A stretch of DNA of 64,000 nucleotides from Otis tarda (taxonomy: Eukaryota > Chordata > Aves > Otidiformes > Otididae), in NCBI GenBank assembly GCA_026413225.1, contig CM048555.1:81723785-81787784 (forward strand). The letters run 5' to 3'. Below the pieces are notes generated by a model. The model was not told the origin of the DNA and ran no database searches. It was given only the letters and a program-made list of their open reading frames with translations. Position numbers and translations under genes: made by a program. This document shows positions 1 to 10,660 of this stretch, piece after piece (position 1 is the stretch's first letter; every line of letters begins with the position of its first letter).

Positions 1-1354
1 TGCTGTCAAACCCATTTTGAACTCTGCTCTTCCTAATCACTCAGGTAGGAAAACCTTGCCTCCTAGGTCCTAGATTGTGTCTGTTCTGGTCACCAATCAG
101 AACTTCTGTCTCCTCTCAGATGTCAATGAGTAGCCATGATGTCTGGGATTGATTCAGTTGGTTCTGCACAGGCATCCAGGACAACCTGTGATGCCCTGGG
201 GTACACAGGCATGGAGCAGAGTACCTAATATATGCTTTCGAGTGAGTGGATTGCTCTTCAGGATCCACTTACTGGATTTCCATTGACTATAATGAGACCT
301 TAGATACCTTGCGCTTGGGCAAACATCTGTCTTCTGACATCTGAGTGTGGGGGCATCTGCAAGCTAAACCCTACTCCTGTGTAGGAAAACACTTCCTTCC
401 ACTAGCACTTCTGCAGACATTTCCAATCACTCCCTTTGCCTCCAGGCCTTTTCCAGTTAAATAAGGCAGTGGAGACTCAGTTCTCCGTTTTTCAAATGGA
501 AAAACTTGTTTCTCTAACGATCCTGCAGCTTTCTGCAAAAACGGGAGACAGCTCAATAACTCTACTCTACCTCTCGGATACAATCTTCCACAAGAGACAG
601 CTGAACAACCAAGGAGGATTCAACCAGGCCTGTGCCTGAAAGTGCAATTGTGAACTAGCTCCTCTGCTCTACACCAGAGCTGGCTGCTTCCGCTATGACC
701 TGCCTTTGGCCCATGACTGTTTCTAGTGCCAGGCCAGCAAGAAGTTCGTAAGATATTTGTCATTTCTTTCCGTGCCTTTCAGCGTTTGGTGGGATTTCCA
801 GAGCCATGTGGCTCTGACTATGGAAAATGTTGCAGTGAGGAGCTGAGTTGTTTAGATGAAATGTTCTGCATCCTCTTGAGTCACTTGCAATTTCCTTGAG
901 CTCTCTGTATTATAGCCCTGTTTGCCTATAGCCTCTCAAGTGAAGCATTAAAAAAAGAAAAGAAAAGAGAAAGAAAAATTTGAGAGAAATGTTTCTTATC
1001 CTGAGCCAAACAGAGAGAGAGAGAAATTCCCCTGATGAGCGTCCAATTTTAGGTTGCAAAATTAACAGCAAATGAGCGCTTTCTCTTCTGAGAGTCCACC
1101 TTGCCCTTATCATGACTTCTGCTTAGAAATTTTCTCCTGGGCAGGGCGGCAAGGACATCCGGTGGCACTCAGCTGCCTGGAGGGCCAGCTTTCGTCTCAT
1201 TCATGGGAGGCAGGCACTGGGACTGGCCCTCTGACTCAGCAGCACCAAGCACCTTCCTCCAGAGTTCTTGCTGCCGAGAAGATCTGACTAATAGCAACCT
1301 GCCCCATGAGGCTGAGAGCTTGGCTTCAAAGTCTCCACCACCTCAGGGAGTGGA
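1..1354. other. Unique non-coding sequence
   Basis: I see no gene here. Open frames are short (under 95 codons), overlap on both strands and match nothing I recognise. A purine-rich stretch lies at about 949-1025, with an A/G run and then a (GA)n run. The rest is mixed-composition DNA typical of vertebrate intergenic or intronic sequence. Confidence 0.6.
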
Positions 1355-1465
1355 GACAGCTGCATTGTATTCCTGGTTTTGCTGGTGGCTCACTGGCAGG
1401 CAAGCACGTCAACCCCACCTGTGCCTTAGTTTGCCAGTCTCTAAACTGGAGCCGTAAACCCATAC
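1355..1465 (+). repeat. MIR-type (CORE-SINE) relic
   Basis: This stretch follows the MIR layout in order: a TATTCCTGGTTTTGC block (the 'ttctattcccggctctgcc' region), GGCTCACTGGCAGGCAAGCA, then CTGTGCCTTAGTTTGCCAG and CTAAACTGGAG, matching the 'ctgtgcctcagtttccccatctgtaaaatggg' hallmark. It is heavily diverged, as expected of an insertion predating bird radiation. No promoter boxes can be read with confidence. The assignment rests on ordered motif similarity. Confidence 0.65.
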
Positions 1466-2599
1466 GGATTCTCACTGTGCCATGAACCCTGGTGGTTTGG
1501 GATTTGATGGTGGCAGCAGACAGAACACAGAAGTTCCTGCCCTGTAAGCGGAAGGAAACTCTTGCAGTGTCTCGAAATAGCACCTCTAATGTCCTTTTCA
1601 TGCCACTTCCTGATGAGAAATTCTGGGACTGTTCAACACGGCTCCAGGGAACAGATTGAGGGAAAACGAGCGGGAAAAGGTGGCAACTCTTCCTTCTTTA
1701 CTCCTGAACTCAGCTTTGATCTGATGAGTCACTGTAAATGGTGCATTTTCTCCCCACCCCTGGGACTTGTGCCATGAACTCCTCCAGGCTTCTTGGATTT
1801 GGTTTCAGTTTTACTGAGCGCAGGAAACGGTATCTCCAAATTCCACCCATTTTCAGCATCGTGCGAGATGTCTGTTGGTAATGAAGGGAACTCTGAGATA
1901 ATGTTCTACATCCCTATTGTCAAACTGGTTCCTTTCACTTTTCCAGTACCTTACTCCCACCGATCACCCACACCACATATTTTGCTCTAATATGGACTGA
2001 ACTGCTTGGTTTCCTTTATAAGGAAACCTGGGTGTGGAAAGGAAAACAGTTCACTCCAGGGTTAACATGCTTTAGATAGCACGTTAGATAGGCCTGCTCG
2101 CAGCACATGGCTACGGGCTTTAGGGCCCACTCCCTGAAACGCAGAAGAGGCAGTGTGGAATGAAGAGCTGGACTAACACAAGCAGTGTGGCCTTCAATCT
2201 TTAGCCAACACTAAAATAAGATTTTTCCTAAACTAGAGAGAAAGAGTTTCCTCATTTAGGCGGGGGAGACAAAGATGCTGGATATTACTTGACCACAGGA
2301 TGACTATCACCACCAGTGAGATCTCATCATGACCAAATTGTGCATGTTTAAAGCAAAGGACTTCTCACAGTTTTAGGAAAACGTTGGGCCTATTTTGGTA
2401 GACGAGAAAAAATACTATGAAGTCTAAGTGTGTGTGTAAGATAACGGCGGAGACCAGGCAGCAGTATTCCATTAGAGGCAGCAGAGGAAGGTTTGCAATC
2501 ACCTTGAGACGGAGATGATGACTTTGAAAGCGAGTTCTCCGCATGAAGGGCATCTCTAGCCCGATGTTCCTATTAGTGGTGTTGTACAAAGCTGCTGGA
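1466..2599. other. Unique non-coding sequence
   Basis: No gene, repeat or structured element is recognisable. Composition is balanced to slightly AT-rich and no open frame exceeds 75 codons. Confidence 0.5.
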
Positions 2600-3080
2600 C
2601 TCCAAGGTTCAATTTTAGTTCATCGTGTTAAAGGAGGACGAAATCAACCTGGAACAGGTGCAGAGAAGGGCAACGACGAGCATCAGAGGAAGGGAGTGTC
2701 CCGTTTTGGAATCTCAAAGAGCTCAACTTGTTTAGCTCAGCAGAATACAGGCTTGGAGAAGATACCATCACACTCTATAAATAGAATGGGAGCTAAACAC
2801 CAGAGAGGGAGAAAAGCTATTTAAACTTAAAGACAGCATTGGCATTGGAACAGATGGGGATAAACTGGTCATGAATTAATTTAGGTTGGAAAGTTGAAGA
2901 TGTTTTTTAAACCACTGGAGCAGGGAGATTCCGGACCAGTCTTCCAAGGGGAGCAAATAAATGAATTCCTGGAACTTGCAAAGTTTATGAGGTGGCGACT
3001 GCAACAGCAGAGAGCTGGCCTTGGAGATCCTAAACTTTACGATTACCGTCACTGGAATGAATGGCCCACCCAGATCTATA
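2600..3080 (+). mobile_element. Ancient CR1 LINE, 3' part of ORF2 and 3' UTR
   Basis: The sequence tracks the C-terminal end of CR1 ORF2 as known from amniote-wide (turtle/crocodile/bird) CR1. It shows CTGGAACAGGTGCAGAGAAG (the 'ERVQRRA' region), GGCTTGGAGAAGA (the 'FSLEKRRL' region), CTCTATAAATA, GATAAACTGGTCATGAATTA (the 'lmaNKFR' region) and GGGAGATTCCGGACCAGTCT. Frames are broken throughout and no protein is encoded. Divergence is far greater than in the copies at 9.4 and 16.2 kb, so this is an early insertion. The 3' boundary is uncertain. Confidence 0.8.
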
Positions 3081-4918
3081 GGCTATTGTCCTGAGTTTTC
3101 TTATTGATATTCTTGTTCTGCTCGTTCTGCTTGCGTTTTGAGGTATTCTTGACAATGCTAACACCAAACAGTGCATTGTTTGCTCAGGAAAGAAACCTGA
3201 GTTGCTGGAAAGAACGGGGATATGGAAACAACTCCCCTCTTCCAGCAAAAGAGTGAAGATAGGTTGTCTTCTTCATTACCGGTCACTCCTGCCTGTGGTA
3301 ACTGATGGTAAATAACAGGAGGATACTTGGTCTTCTTGCAGTGAAAGGGACCTCACGTGTACAGCATGGTACGAGCAGGCAGACAAAACTTAGTGCGGAT
3401 AGCTGACGTGCTGTAAATCAGAGTTTGGTTCACCCCGACACAATGAGACCACCTTGTTTTGGGGGAAAGCCTGCTTAGCTGAATGGACAGAAGCCATGCT
3501 GTGCTGTGCTTCTTTAGGGACAGGCAACGGTCCCTGGGTTGCTTTATTAGGTAGAACAGCTGTAAATCTTTCCCTTGGAGCATTCCGCTGAGGACTCTGG
3601 TCCTGATTCACTGGAGACCTCAGCTATTGGCTTCAACAGGCTTGCAGGCAGTCATGTCCTAGACTTTACTGGAGGCAGTCCTACTTGGTAGGACTGAATT
3701 CTGCAACCAAAGTGGCAAAAGTAATTCAGCTAAAAAAAAAAAAAATCACCTTTCTTTCCAGGATCTTTGTGAAATAAGTCTCTGTTCCCTTCTGTTGCAG
3801 GTCATATCTCTTCCACAAATGGAGGAATAGAAGTACAGAGATGTTTTTCCTTCAAGATGCATGAGGACAACAGGACCAGGAATCCTGGCTATACTTCAGT
3901 GGCTCCACTGACTGGTCAGTGAAACTACAGCCTAGCTAACTGCCTGAAACTTGGAAAACAAGAAGGAAAGTGGGGAAGGACTGGATTCCCAGGAAGAGCC
4001 GGGCTCCCATGATTCATGGTCCTGAGTTAGACACCTAAATTTATCATACAGGTAATAAGGAGAACACACCTCCTACCCACAGAGTTCATAAGAGCTGTTC
4101 ACATCTCTGCCTCCTGTCACTCAGGGCAGTGCAAGTGGCCCATCTCTCCAAGGCAGTAGTGAAAGTAAAATATGCTTCTAAAAATGTGTGGCTGTGGGTT
4201 TGGTCTCCTTCAGATTAAAAGAAGTCTTGAATCCACATCTGTTTCTCGGGTGTGATGAGGCAGAGGCTGTAATGCAAAGGGCATGTGTTGATTCTTCTTT
4301 CATCACGTAGAGAATATAAGCCTACATTTTCCGTTTAACTCCTGTTTTGCTCCAGAGCCCTGGTCCACTGATTGTCCACACTGCAGGCAACTTATTGATT
4401 CCCAGGCTCCCTTGTGAAGGAAGCCAGTTATTTCACTAAGAGAAGAAATTCAATAACTCGCTCACGCGTCCACACCGGACAGACAGTGTGGACAGATATT
4501 GCACCAAGCCTACCTCCTGCTTTTCAGTTTGCTCTGTTTATACCTTATTCCAGGACATGCAACACCCGCAGTGCTACAGAAATGCTATTTGGTAGGGTGC
4601 AAGACAGCCTTGTTATTATTTTGGGTACTTTGAACCCAGTGGCCCCTCTCCCTTCAGGAAAACCACGAGTTATGAGTCAAGATCACCAGGTTCCTGCAAA
4701 GGCCTAGGCCAAGGTCTTTGCTGTGGAGACACTGTTGGTCCACTGCGGTTGGGTCTGTCTGCACCCAACAGACAGAAGGATGAGTCTTCTTCCCTTCCTG
4801 AAACCCACAAGGGCCCAACCCAAATTTTGAGCTTCACTCCCAGAGCCAGTCACTAGCGAACTGCTAGGACCACCACTGAGTGCAGTGAGGCCTCGTTTCT
4901 CTTGGTGAATCTTGTCTC
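3081..4918. other. Unique non-coding sequence
   Basis: No gene seen. A 13-bp poly-A run lies at about 3731-3743. Around 4022-4046 the motif GAGTTAGACACCTAAATTTA resembles an old amniote interspersed repeat whose core is GTTAGGCACCTAA. The open frames here are short and carry no recognisable domain. Confidence 0.5.
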
Positions 4919-5791
4919 TGTTTGGTGGGTTGACTCTGGCTGGATGCTTGGTGCCCACCAAAGCTGCTCTATCACTGCCGTCCTCAACTGGACAGGGGAG
5001 AGAAAATACAACAAAAAATTGACAGGTCAGTATAAGGACAGGCAGAGATCATTCACCAATTACTATCACAGACAAAACAAGTTTGACTTGGGGAAAATTA
5101 CTTTCATTTATTACTAATCAATGAGACATATGGTAATGAGAAAAAAAACCCCAAAGCTTAAAACACCTTCTCCCTACCTCTCCTTTCTTCCCGGGCTTAA
5201 CTTCACTTCCAAATTTTCTACCTTCTCCCTCTGAGCCATGCAGGTGGATGGGGAATGGAGGTTGTGGTCAGTTCATCACACGTTTCTGCTGCTCCTTCCT
5301 CCTCAGGGGGAGGACTCCTCACATTCTTCCCCTGCTCCAGCGTGGGGTCCCTCCCATGGGAAACAGTCCTCCATGAACCCCTCCAACGTGGGCTCTTCCC
5401 ACGGGCTGCAGTTCTTCATGAACTACTCCAGTGTGGGTCCCTTCCAGGGGGTGCAGTCCTTCAGGAACAGACTGCTCCAGCATGAGTCCCCCATGGGGTC
5501 ACAGGCCTTGCCAGCAAAGGTACTCCAATGTGGAGTTGTTTCTTTCACATAGTTTGATGCCTCTCTCCACTGCTGCTATTGTGTCTCAGTTTTTCCCCCC
5601 TTCTTAAAGATGTTATCCCAGAGGCACTTCCACCATTGCTGATGAGCTCAGCCTTGGCCAGCGGTGAGGTCATCTTGGAGCCATCTGGCATTAGCTCTAT
5701 GGGACACAGGGGAAGCTTCTAGCGGCTTTTCACAAAAGCCACCCCTGTAGCACCCCCCGCTACCAAAACCTTGCCAGGCAAAGCCAATACA
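4919..5791 (-). mobile_element. Solo LTR of an avian endogenous retrovirus
   Basis: On the minus strand the unit begins TGTATTGGCTTTGCCTGGCA at 5791 and ends ...GGTTGACC-like CCACCAAACA at 4919, so it has TGT...ACA ends. It follows closely an LTR I recall from many bird genomes: AAGGTTTTGGTAGCGGGGGG, then CTTCCCCTGTGTCCC, then CTTTAAGAAGGGGGG. A poly-A signal AATAAA lies on the minus strand at 5107-5112. A GC-rich quasi-tandem block sits in the middle. No gag, pol or env sequence adjoins, so this is a solo LTR left by recombination. A 6-bp direct repeat CTTGTC lies 1-2 bp outside each end (4911-4916 and 5793-5798) and may be the target-site duplication. The viral class is not certain. Confidence 0.85.
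5310..5510. repeat. Imperfect tandem repeats of about 38-40 bp inside the LTR
   Basis: Blocks of the form CTCCAGCGTGGGGTCCCTCC...TGCAGTCCTTCATGAAC recur about four times, each with a CTCC(A)GYRTGGG start and a CAGTYCTTC(A) middle. They create open frames on the plus strand (5238-5552 and 5255-5485) that are repeat artefacts. Repeat-number variation would explain length differences between members of this LTR family. Confidence 0.7.
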
Positions 5792-7168
5792 CCTTGTCAC
5801 TTAATCAGGGTTGCTCAACAAGCCTTTAGCAAGCCTATGGCTTGAATCCAAGATATCCCTGTCCCAAACCACCATGATCATGCTGGACTACATTTCTTCT
5901 TACAGCTAGCCACTCCTCAGCTACGCCAGTGAATCTCAGGCTTGTCATACAAGGTGAAACAAAGATGAGGCAACTGTGCTGGGAGAAAGTGGCCAGAAAA
6001 CCACAAAGAAGCTGTTTCTGGGGTGGCTCACGTCATCCAAAGAAAGTCCAGGGCAGCAGGGCCAAGTTGTCAGGAGTCAGCCCTAGAGCCAGCAATGCTG
6101 GTGCACAAGGTGCTCAGAAAACCAAGACAGCCATGGTAATGCAGATCAGCCTTGGAAGCAGATGGACCACACACCGACCGTGCTGCACCCTCTCAGCAAG
6201 CTTTGCTCTTCCTAGGCTCAGGTTTGTTGTTCGTGCTCAGGACTGCATCACGTTTCTTGTCTGTGCTAGATCAGAACAGTCAAACACACCTTGCACTCTG
6301 TGAGGGACCTTAATTCGAAGGGAGAAGGCTGCTGGCAATGCTATCTGGAGGCTGTTCCTCGGTTGACATACCTACACAGGTAGGGAATACTCCCCACTTT
6401 TTGCATGTCCTATATTTTCTCTCTGTGATATTGTGCCTCTCTCTCCATGCCCTTAGACTGAGCTCCTTCGCTGATGTTTAAATCCCTCGCATTCTTGTGG
6501 ATAATTAGCATAACCCCATCTCTGCCATTTGATCCTCTCCTTAGGTCGGCCCAGGGCCTCTTCAATCAAGGGCCATCCTGGTCGTATTGTGATGTCTCAT
6601 GCTGGCCTCTTAAGAACCCAATCCCTCAGTAAACACAGAACAAATGAGGTAATTAGGAAAATGTAAACAGGACGAGAGAGGCCCTTTCCCCCTCAAGAGA
6701 GCAGGACTTGGAGAAATTAGCAGGAGTTTAGATTTACATTGTGCGGAGACACAGATACCAGCTGTCCCCATGTAAAGCTAAATTCCTCATCTAATTTCAT
6801 TATGGAATAATTTCTTCTGTCAGGAATATAAGCCTGCCACCAAACTGCTCCTGGGATACATCAAGCTTCATCTGATGACAGCAACTGGGACGGCAGCACA
6901 GCCTCTCTTCAACCTACCTTGGATAAGCATCATAATTTAAAACACATAGCAAAGGGAGATAGACAGACGGTCAGAGCCTCAGCACACATCACGCAATAAC
7001 CTTCTGTCTCGCTGTATATTCTCAAAATATGCTTCGTGTCCACCGTAAGGTTGCCTCCTTTTTCTTTGCTTCATTTCAGGCACTAAGGCTGAGTTGATGC
7101 TAACAAATTAAGTGTACCTGGGTCCATTCCCTGGGCCGGATCCACTGTCACAGAATTACCACCTTTCT
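5792..7168. other. Unique sequence with a candidate regulatory stretch
   Basis: No gene seen. The open frame at 5929-6303 has no recognisable domain and is probably chance. From about 6480 to 6860 the sequence becomes AT-rich with homeobox-type cores (TAATTA at 6650-6655, further TAAT cores near 6790-6815) and two forkhead-type GTAAACA motifs (6629-6635 and about 6663-6669). Confidence 0.45.
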
Positions 7169-7228
7169 TAGAATCATAGGATAGTTTGGGTTGGAAGGGA
7201 CCTTTAAAGGTCTAAATTTAATCCCTTT
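7169..7228 (-). mobile_element. Short CR1 3'-end fragment
   Basis: The plus strand reads TAGAATCATAGGATAGTTTG then GGTTGGAAGGGACCTTTAAA, the reverse complement of the CR1 3' terminus with its octamer tail. Only about 60 bp remain, so this is a strongly 5'-truncated or eroded copy. It carries no coding content. Confidence 0.8.
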
Positions 7229-9416
7229 GTGATTAAACTCTCTTACTTTCTAAGACGGGGTGGCTGCCTCCAGATTGCCAGACAGGCATGGCCCCTGATG
7301 TGTGCTATCTTCCAAAATGTGCCCAAGAGCAATCTGGGAATGAGCTGGAGCTGGCTGGCTTGGGCTGATGGTGACAAGGGACTCCTCAGGCGATGTAAGA
7401 GTCCTGATGACCCTCTTCTTGTGCCCTGTCCCTGTCTAGTTTACTATAATAGAGGCAGCATGAAGGGTACAGAAAACTGAAGCTTTGTCCTCCCAGAGAA
7501 GAAACAATTACGCGAGAGGGAGTTTGGGATGACTTGGTTTGATTTAGTTCTTACACTTGAACCCTGGTCTTGAAAAAGTGATGATCTTGATCAGCTGGCT
7601 GCTCTGGAAATGCCCAGACTTCACGCCAAAGATGTTCTTTTCAAGAATTTACTTTCAGCAACTGAATTGGGGAACGAATTCTGCGCTGTGTGCTGCAGCC
7701 TCTCTCTAAAGACTGCCACACAACAAACTCTGGGACAAAACAGTATTTCTTCATCATAAAAACAAAACCGAAACACAACTTGCATGTGCTGGCCAAAATT
7801 TCTTGCCCTGGTGAGCATGGGTAACATTGCCATCTAGTGACTCCTCCCATAACAGTTAATTAACCATACGCTAGATTTACTCACATTCAACACGGCATTT
7901 CAATGAGAGCTGCAAGTAGGAATCGGAGACAAAGGATGGTTGAGACCAAGTTTGTCTAGCATGTCCTGATTGCCACACGAATTGAGAGCAGCATTTGCCC
8001 TCGAACTCAACAAGTTGCCAACCCAGCCTCTCAGGAAATCAAAGTGTCCATTTTGGTAGCAGAATAAGTGTGTGAGGACTTCATTTTAATTTTGTTCTTC
8101 AGGAAATCTTGGCTGATTTTCGTGCCTAGCTTAACTCTGTGGTTGCTGGTTCAGAGAGCTGAAGAGGCATGCAGACTTGGAGAGCACAGCTGAAGCCCAA
8201 ACTCCAACATTTAGGGGAGATCAGATGCAGTCAGTAGACTCTCCACCTGCACTAAAAGCTTCTTCTCTGTTGATGAGACTCCTCTTATAAGCATGATTGC
8301 TCCTCATGTCAGGTCTACTTCTGAGATCCTCTAATCCTAAATGAGTGCATCTGTCCTATGCTATGATACTTTCTCTTCACTTATCTTTCGTTCTGCTACT
8401 GCTTTCTCTGGGCAGTCTTTAACTCACTCCCTCTGCTCTGCAAAGCTTTCTTGTGGTGCACTTGAAATCAACAGTGAATCAGTCTCCTCTGATCACGTAG
8501 GGGTGATATTTCTATTGTCTTTGAAGTCCCCTCAAGATGGAAGTCTCTTATCTCTCTTTTGCAAGTCAGCTAACACTATGTCAGAAGGTTGGGACTGCAC
8601 GAGCATCCCTAGTGCGTTAGGGCGTTGCCAGAGATGTTCACACAGCTGAGCTGCAAGACAGCTATATGCGTGCATTGGCAAGGGTGACCGGCAGACGCTG
8701 ACGTCTCTGAAGACTTACTCTTTCAGTACAATACAGATATAGTCAATATTATTCCTTTCCTATGGCTCCTTTGGAATCATTTCAGCTTTTCTCCCTCCAA
8801 GCTTCCCCGGCAACAGCGAATAGCTCCTGTTTTTCAGCCAAAATGAGCCGTGAGTAGTCAATAGAAGGAGATGAATTCACAGAAATAGCTTAAGCAGTAT
8901 TCCACGTACTTGCTGAGTGGCGCATTCCTGAAGTCACAGTATCTGACAGGTCACACATAGTTTCCATCCCATCCTATTTTTTTCCAGAACAGGTAGCTCA
9001 CGTTCAGACTCTATTTGTGCTTGGTGCTCCATTCCTGGTTGGAACTGGCAACCCTCATCTAGGTTGCACCATGTGCCAAGAATGTGACTTAGACTCGGGT
9101 TATCTTTGGACAGTCCTTGAAATCTAATTATTATTATTAGTAAACAGGACAATCTGCTTGCATTCTGTTCAGTGTGCGATTGCTGCCCTGAGAAAAACCT
9201 TGTGTGTAAATAGCAGCATTCACACAGGGACTTCAAATATATTGGAAGAACAAGGACTCAGTCTCTAGTCCCCAGTCAAGGCAGTAGGAATCTGCCCTGC
9301 CCAGTTGCAGACACATGTTTTTGGGATGCTAATGTTCCCCTCACTTGCTCTCAGAGCCTGTCTTAGTTATTGCAGCGATGCTCAGGCCCAAGCAAGGACA
9401 AGTGTCCCAGGCAATG
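7229..9416. other. Unique non-coding sequence
   Basis: No gene or repeat recognised. Open frames reach about 100 codons (8341-8649 plus, 8934-9236 minus) without known domains or plausible splice context, so I treat them as chance. Confidence 0.5.
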
Positions 9417-10660
9417 TCATAGAATCATAGAATCATAGAATGGTTAGAGTTGGAAGGGACCTTCAAAGGTCATCTAGTCCAACCCCCCTGCAAGAGCAGG
9501 GACATCCCTGACTAGATCAGGTTGCTCAGAGCCTCATCCAGCCTGGCCTTGAACACTTCCAGGGATGGGGCATCCACCACCTCTCTGGGCAACCTGTTCC
9601 AGTGCTCTACAACTCTCATTGTAAAAAATTTTTTTCTAATATCTAATCTAAACCTACCTCCTTCTAATTTAAACCCATTCCCCCTTGTCCTATCACAACA
9701 GGCCCTACTGAACAGCTTCTCCCCATCTTTCCTGTAGGCCCCCTTGAGGTATTGGAAGACCGCTATCAGGTCTCCCCGGAGCCTCCTCTTCTCCAGGCTG
9801 AACAGCCCCAACTCTCTCAGCCTGTCCTCATAGGAGAGGTGCTCCAGCCCTCTGATCATCTTGGTGGCCCTCCTCTGGACCCTTTCCAACTGGTCCATGT
9901 CCTTCTTGTGTTGGGGGCTCCAGAACTGGACACAGTACTCCAGGTGGGGTCTCACCAGGGCAGAGTAGAGGGGCAGAATCACCTCCCTCGACCTGCTGGC
10001 CACGCTCCTCTTGACGCAGCCCAGGATGCGGTTGGCCTTCTGGGCCGCAAGGGCGCATTGCCCGCTCATGTTGAGCCTCTCGTCTACCAGCACTCCCAAG
10101 TCTTTCTCCTCAGGGCTGCTCTCAATCCAATCTTCGCCCAGCCTGTATTTGTGCCTGGGATTGCCACGACCCAGGTGCAGGACCTTGCACTTGGCCTGGT
10201 TGAACTTCATGAGGTTGGCACGGGCCCACCTCTCCAGCCTGTCAAGGTCCCTCTGGATGGCATCCCTCCCTTCCAGCGAGTCGACGGCACCACACAGCTT
10301 GGTGTCATCGGCGAACTTGCTGAGGGTGCACTCTATCCCACTGTCCATGTCGCCGACAAAGATGTTGAACAGGGCCGGGCCCAACACGGACCCCTGAGGG
10401 ACGCCACTGGTGACCGGTCTCCACTTGGACATTGAGCCGTTGACCACCACTCTCTGAGTGCGGCCATCCAGCCAACTCCTTATCCACCGAGTGGTCCATC
10501 CATCGAACCCATGCCTCTCTAGTTTAGAGAGAAGGATGTCATGCGGGACAGTGTCAAAAGCTTTGCACAAGTCCAGGTAGACGATATCCGTTGCCCGTCC
10601 CTTGTCCACCGATGCTGTTACCCCGTCATAAAAGGCCACCAAATTGGTCAGGCACGATCT
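9417..10660 (-). mobile_element. Young CR1 LINE, 5'-truncated
   Basis: The element runs on the minus strand. Its 3' end at 9417 carries three ATTCTATG-type octamer units followed, reading inward, by the CR1 3' UTR (revcomp of GGTTAGAGTTGGAAGGGACC). Its body is the C-terminal two-thirds of ORF2. Homology stops near 10660, just upstream of the '[12 protein letters not shown]' coding block, so the endonuclease and start of the RT are missing. This is usual for CR1, which truncates during reverse transcription. The ORF is uninterrupted and about 98% identical in protein to the copy at 16.2 kb, so the insertion is young. No target-site duplication is visible, as normal for CR1. Confidence 0.95.
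9512..10660 (-). pseudogene. CR1 ORF2 remnant: reverse transcriptase core without endonuclease
   Basis: CR1 ORF2 normally encodes an apurinic-type endonuclease followed by a reverse transcriptase that copies the LINE RNA at a nicked target. Here only the RT from about motif 3 onward and the C-terminal region remain. The open frame continues upstream to an ATG at 10795 (427 residues), but its first about 45 residues come from flanking DNA. In that numbering the visible motifs are [11 protein letters not shown] (73-83, with the first catalytic Asp), [10 protein letters not shown] (131-140) and FADD (161-164, the catalytic Asp pair). The C-terminal [13 protein letters not shown] and [16 protein letters not shown] blocks are typical CR1. 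The stop follows SNLI at 9512. The frame is intact but lacks the endonuclease, so it cannot act autonomously. Gene finders will tend to call it as a host gene. Confidence 0.92.

Noticed and set aside
5238..5552. 104-codon plus-strand open frame with repeated motifs as a gene
   Set aside because: It is produced by the tandem repeats inside the solo LTR and has no independent support.
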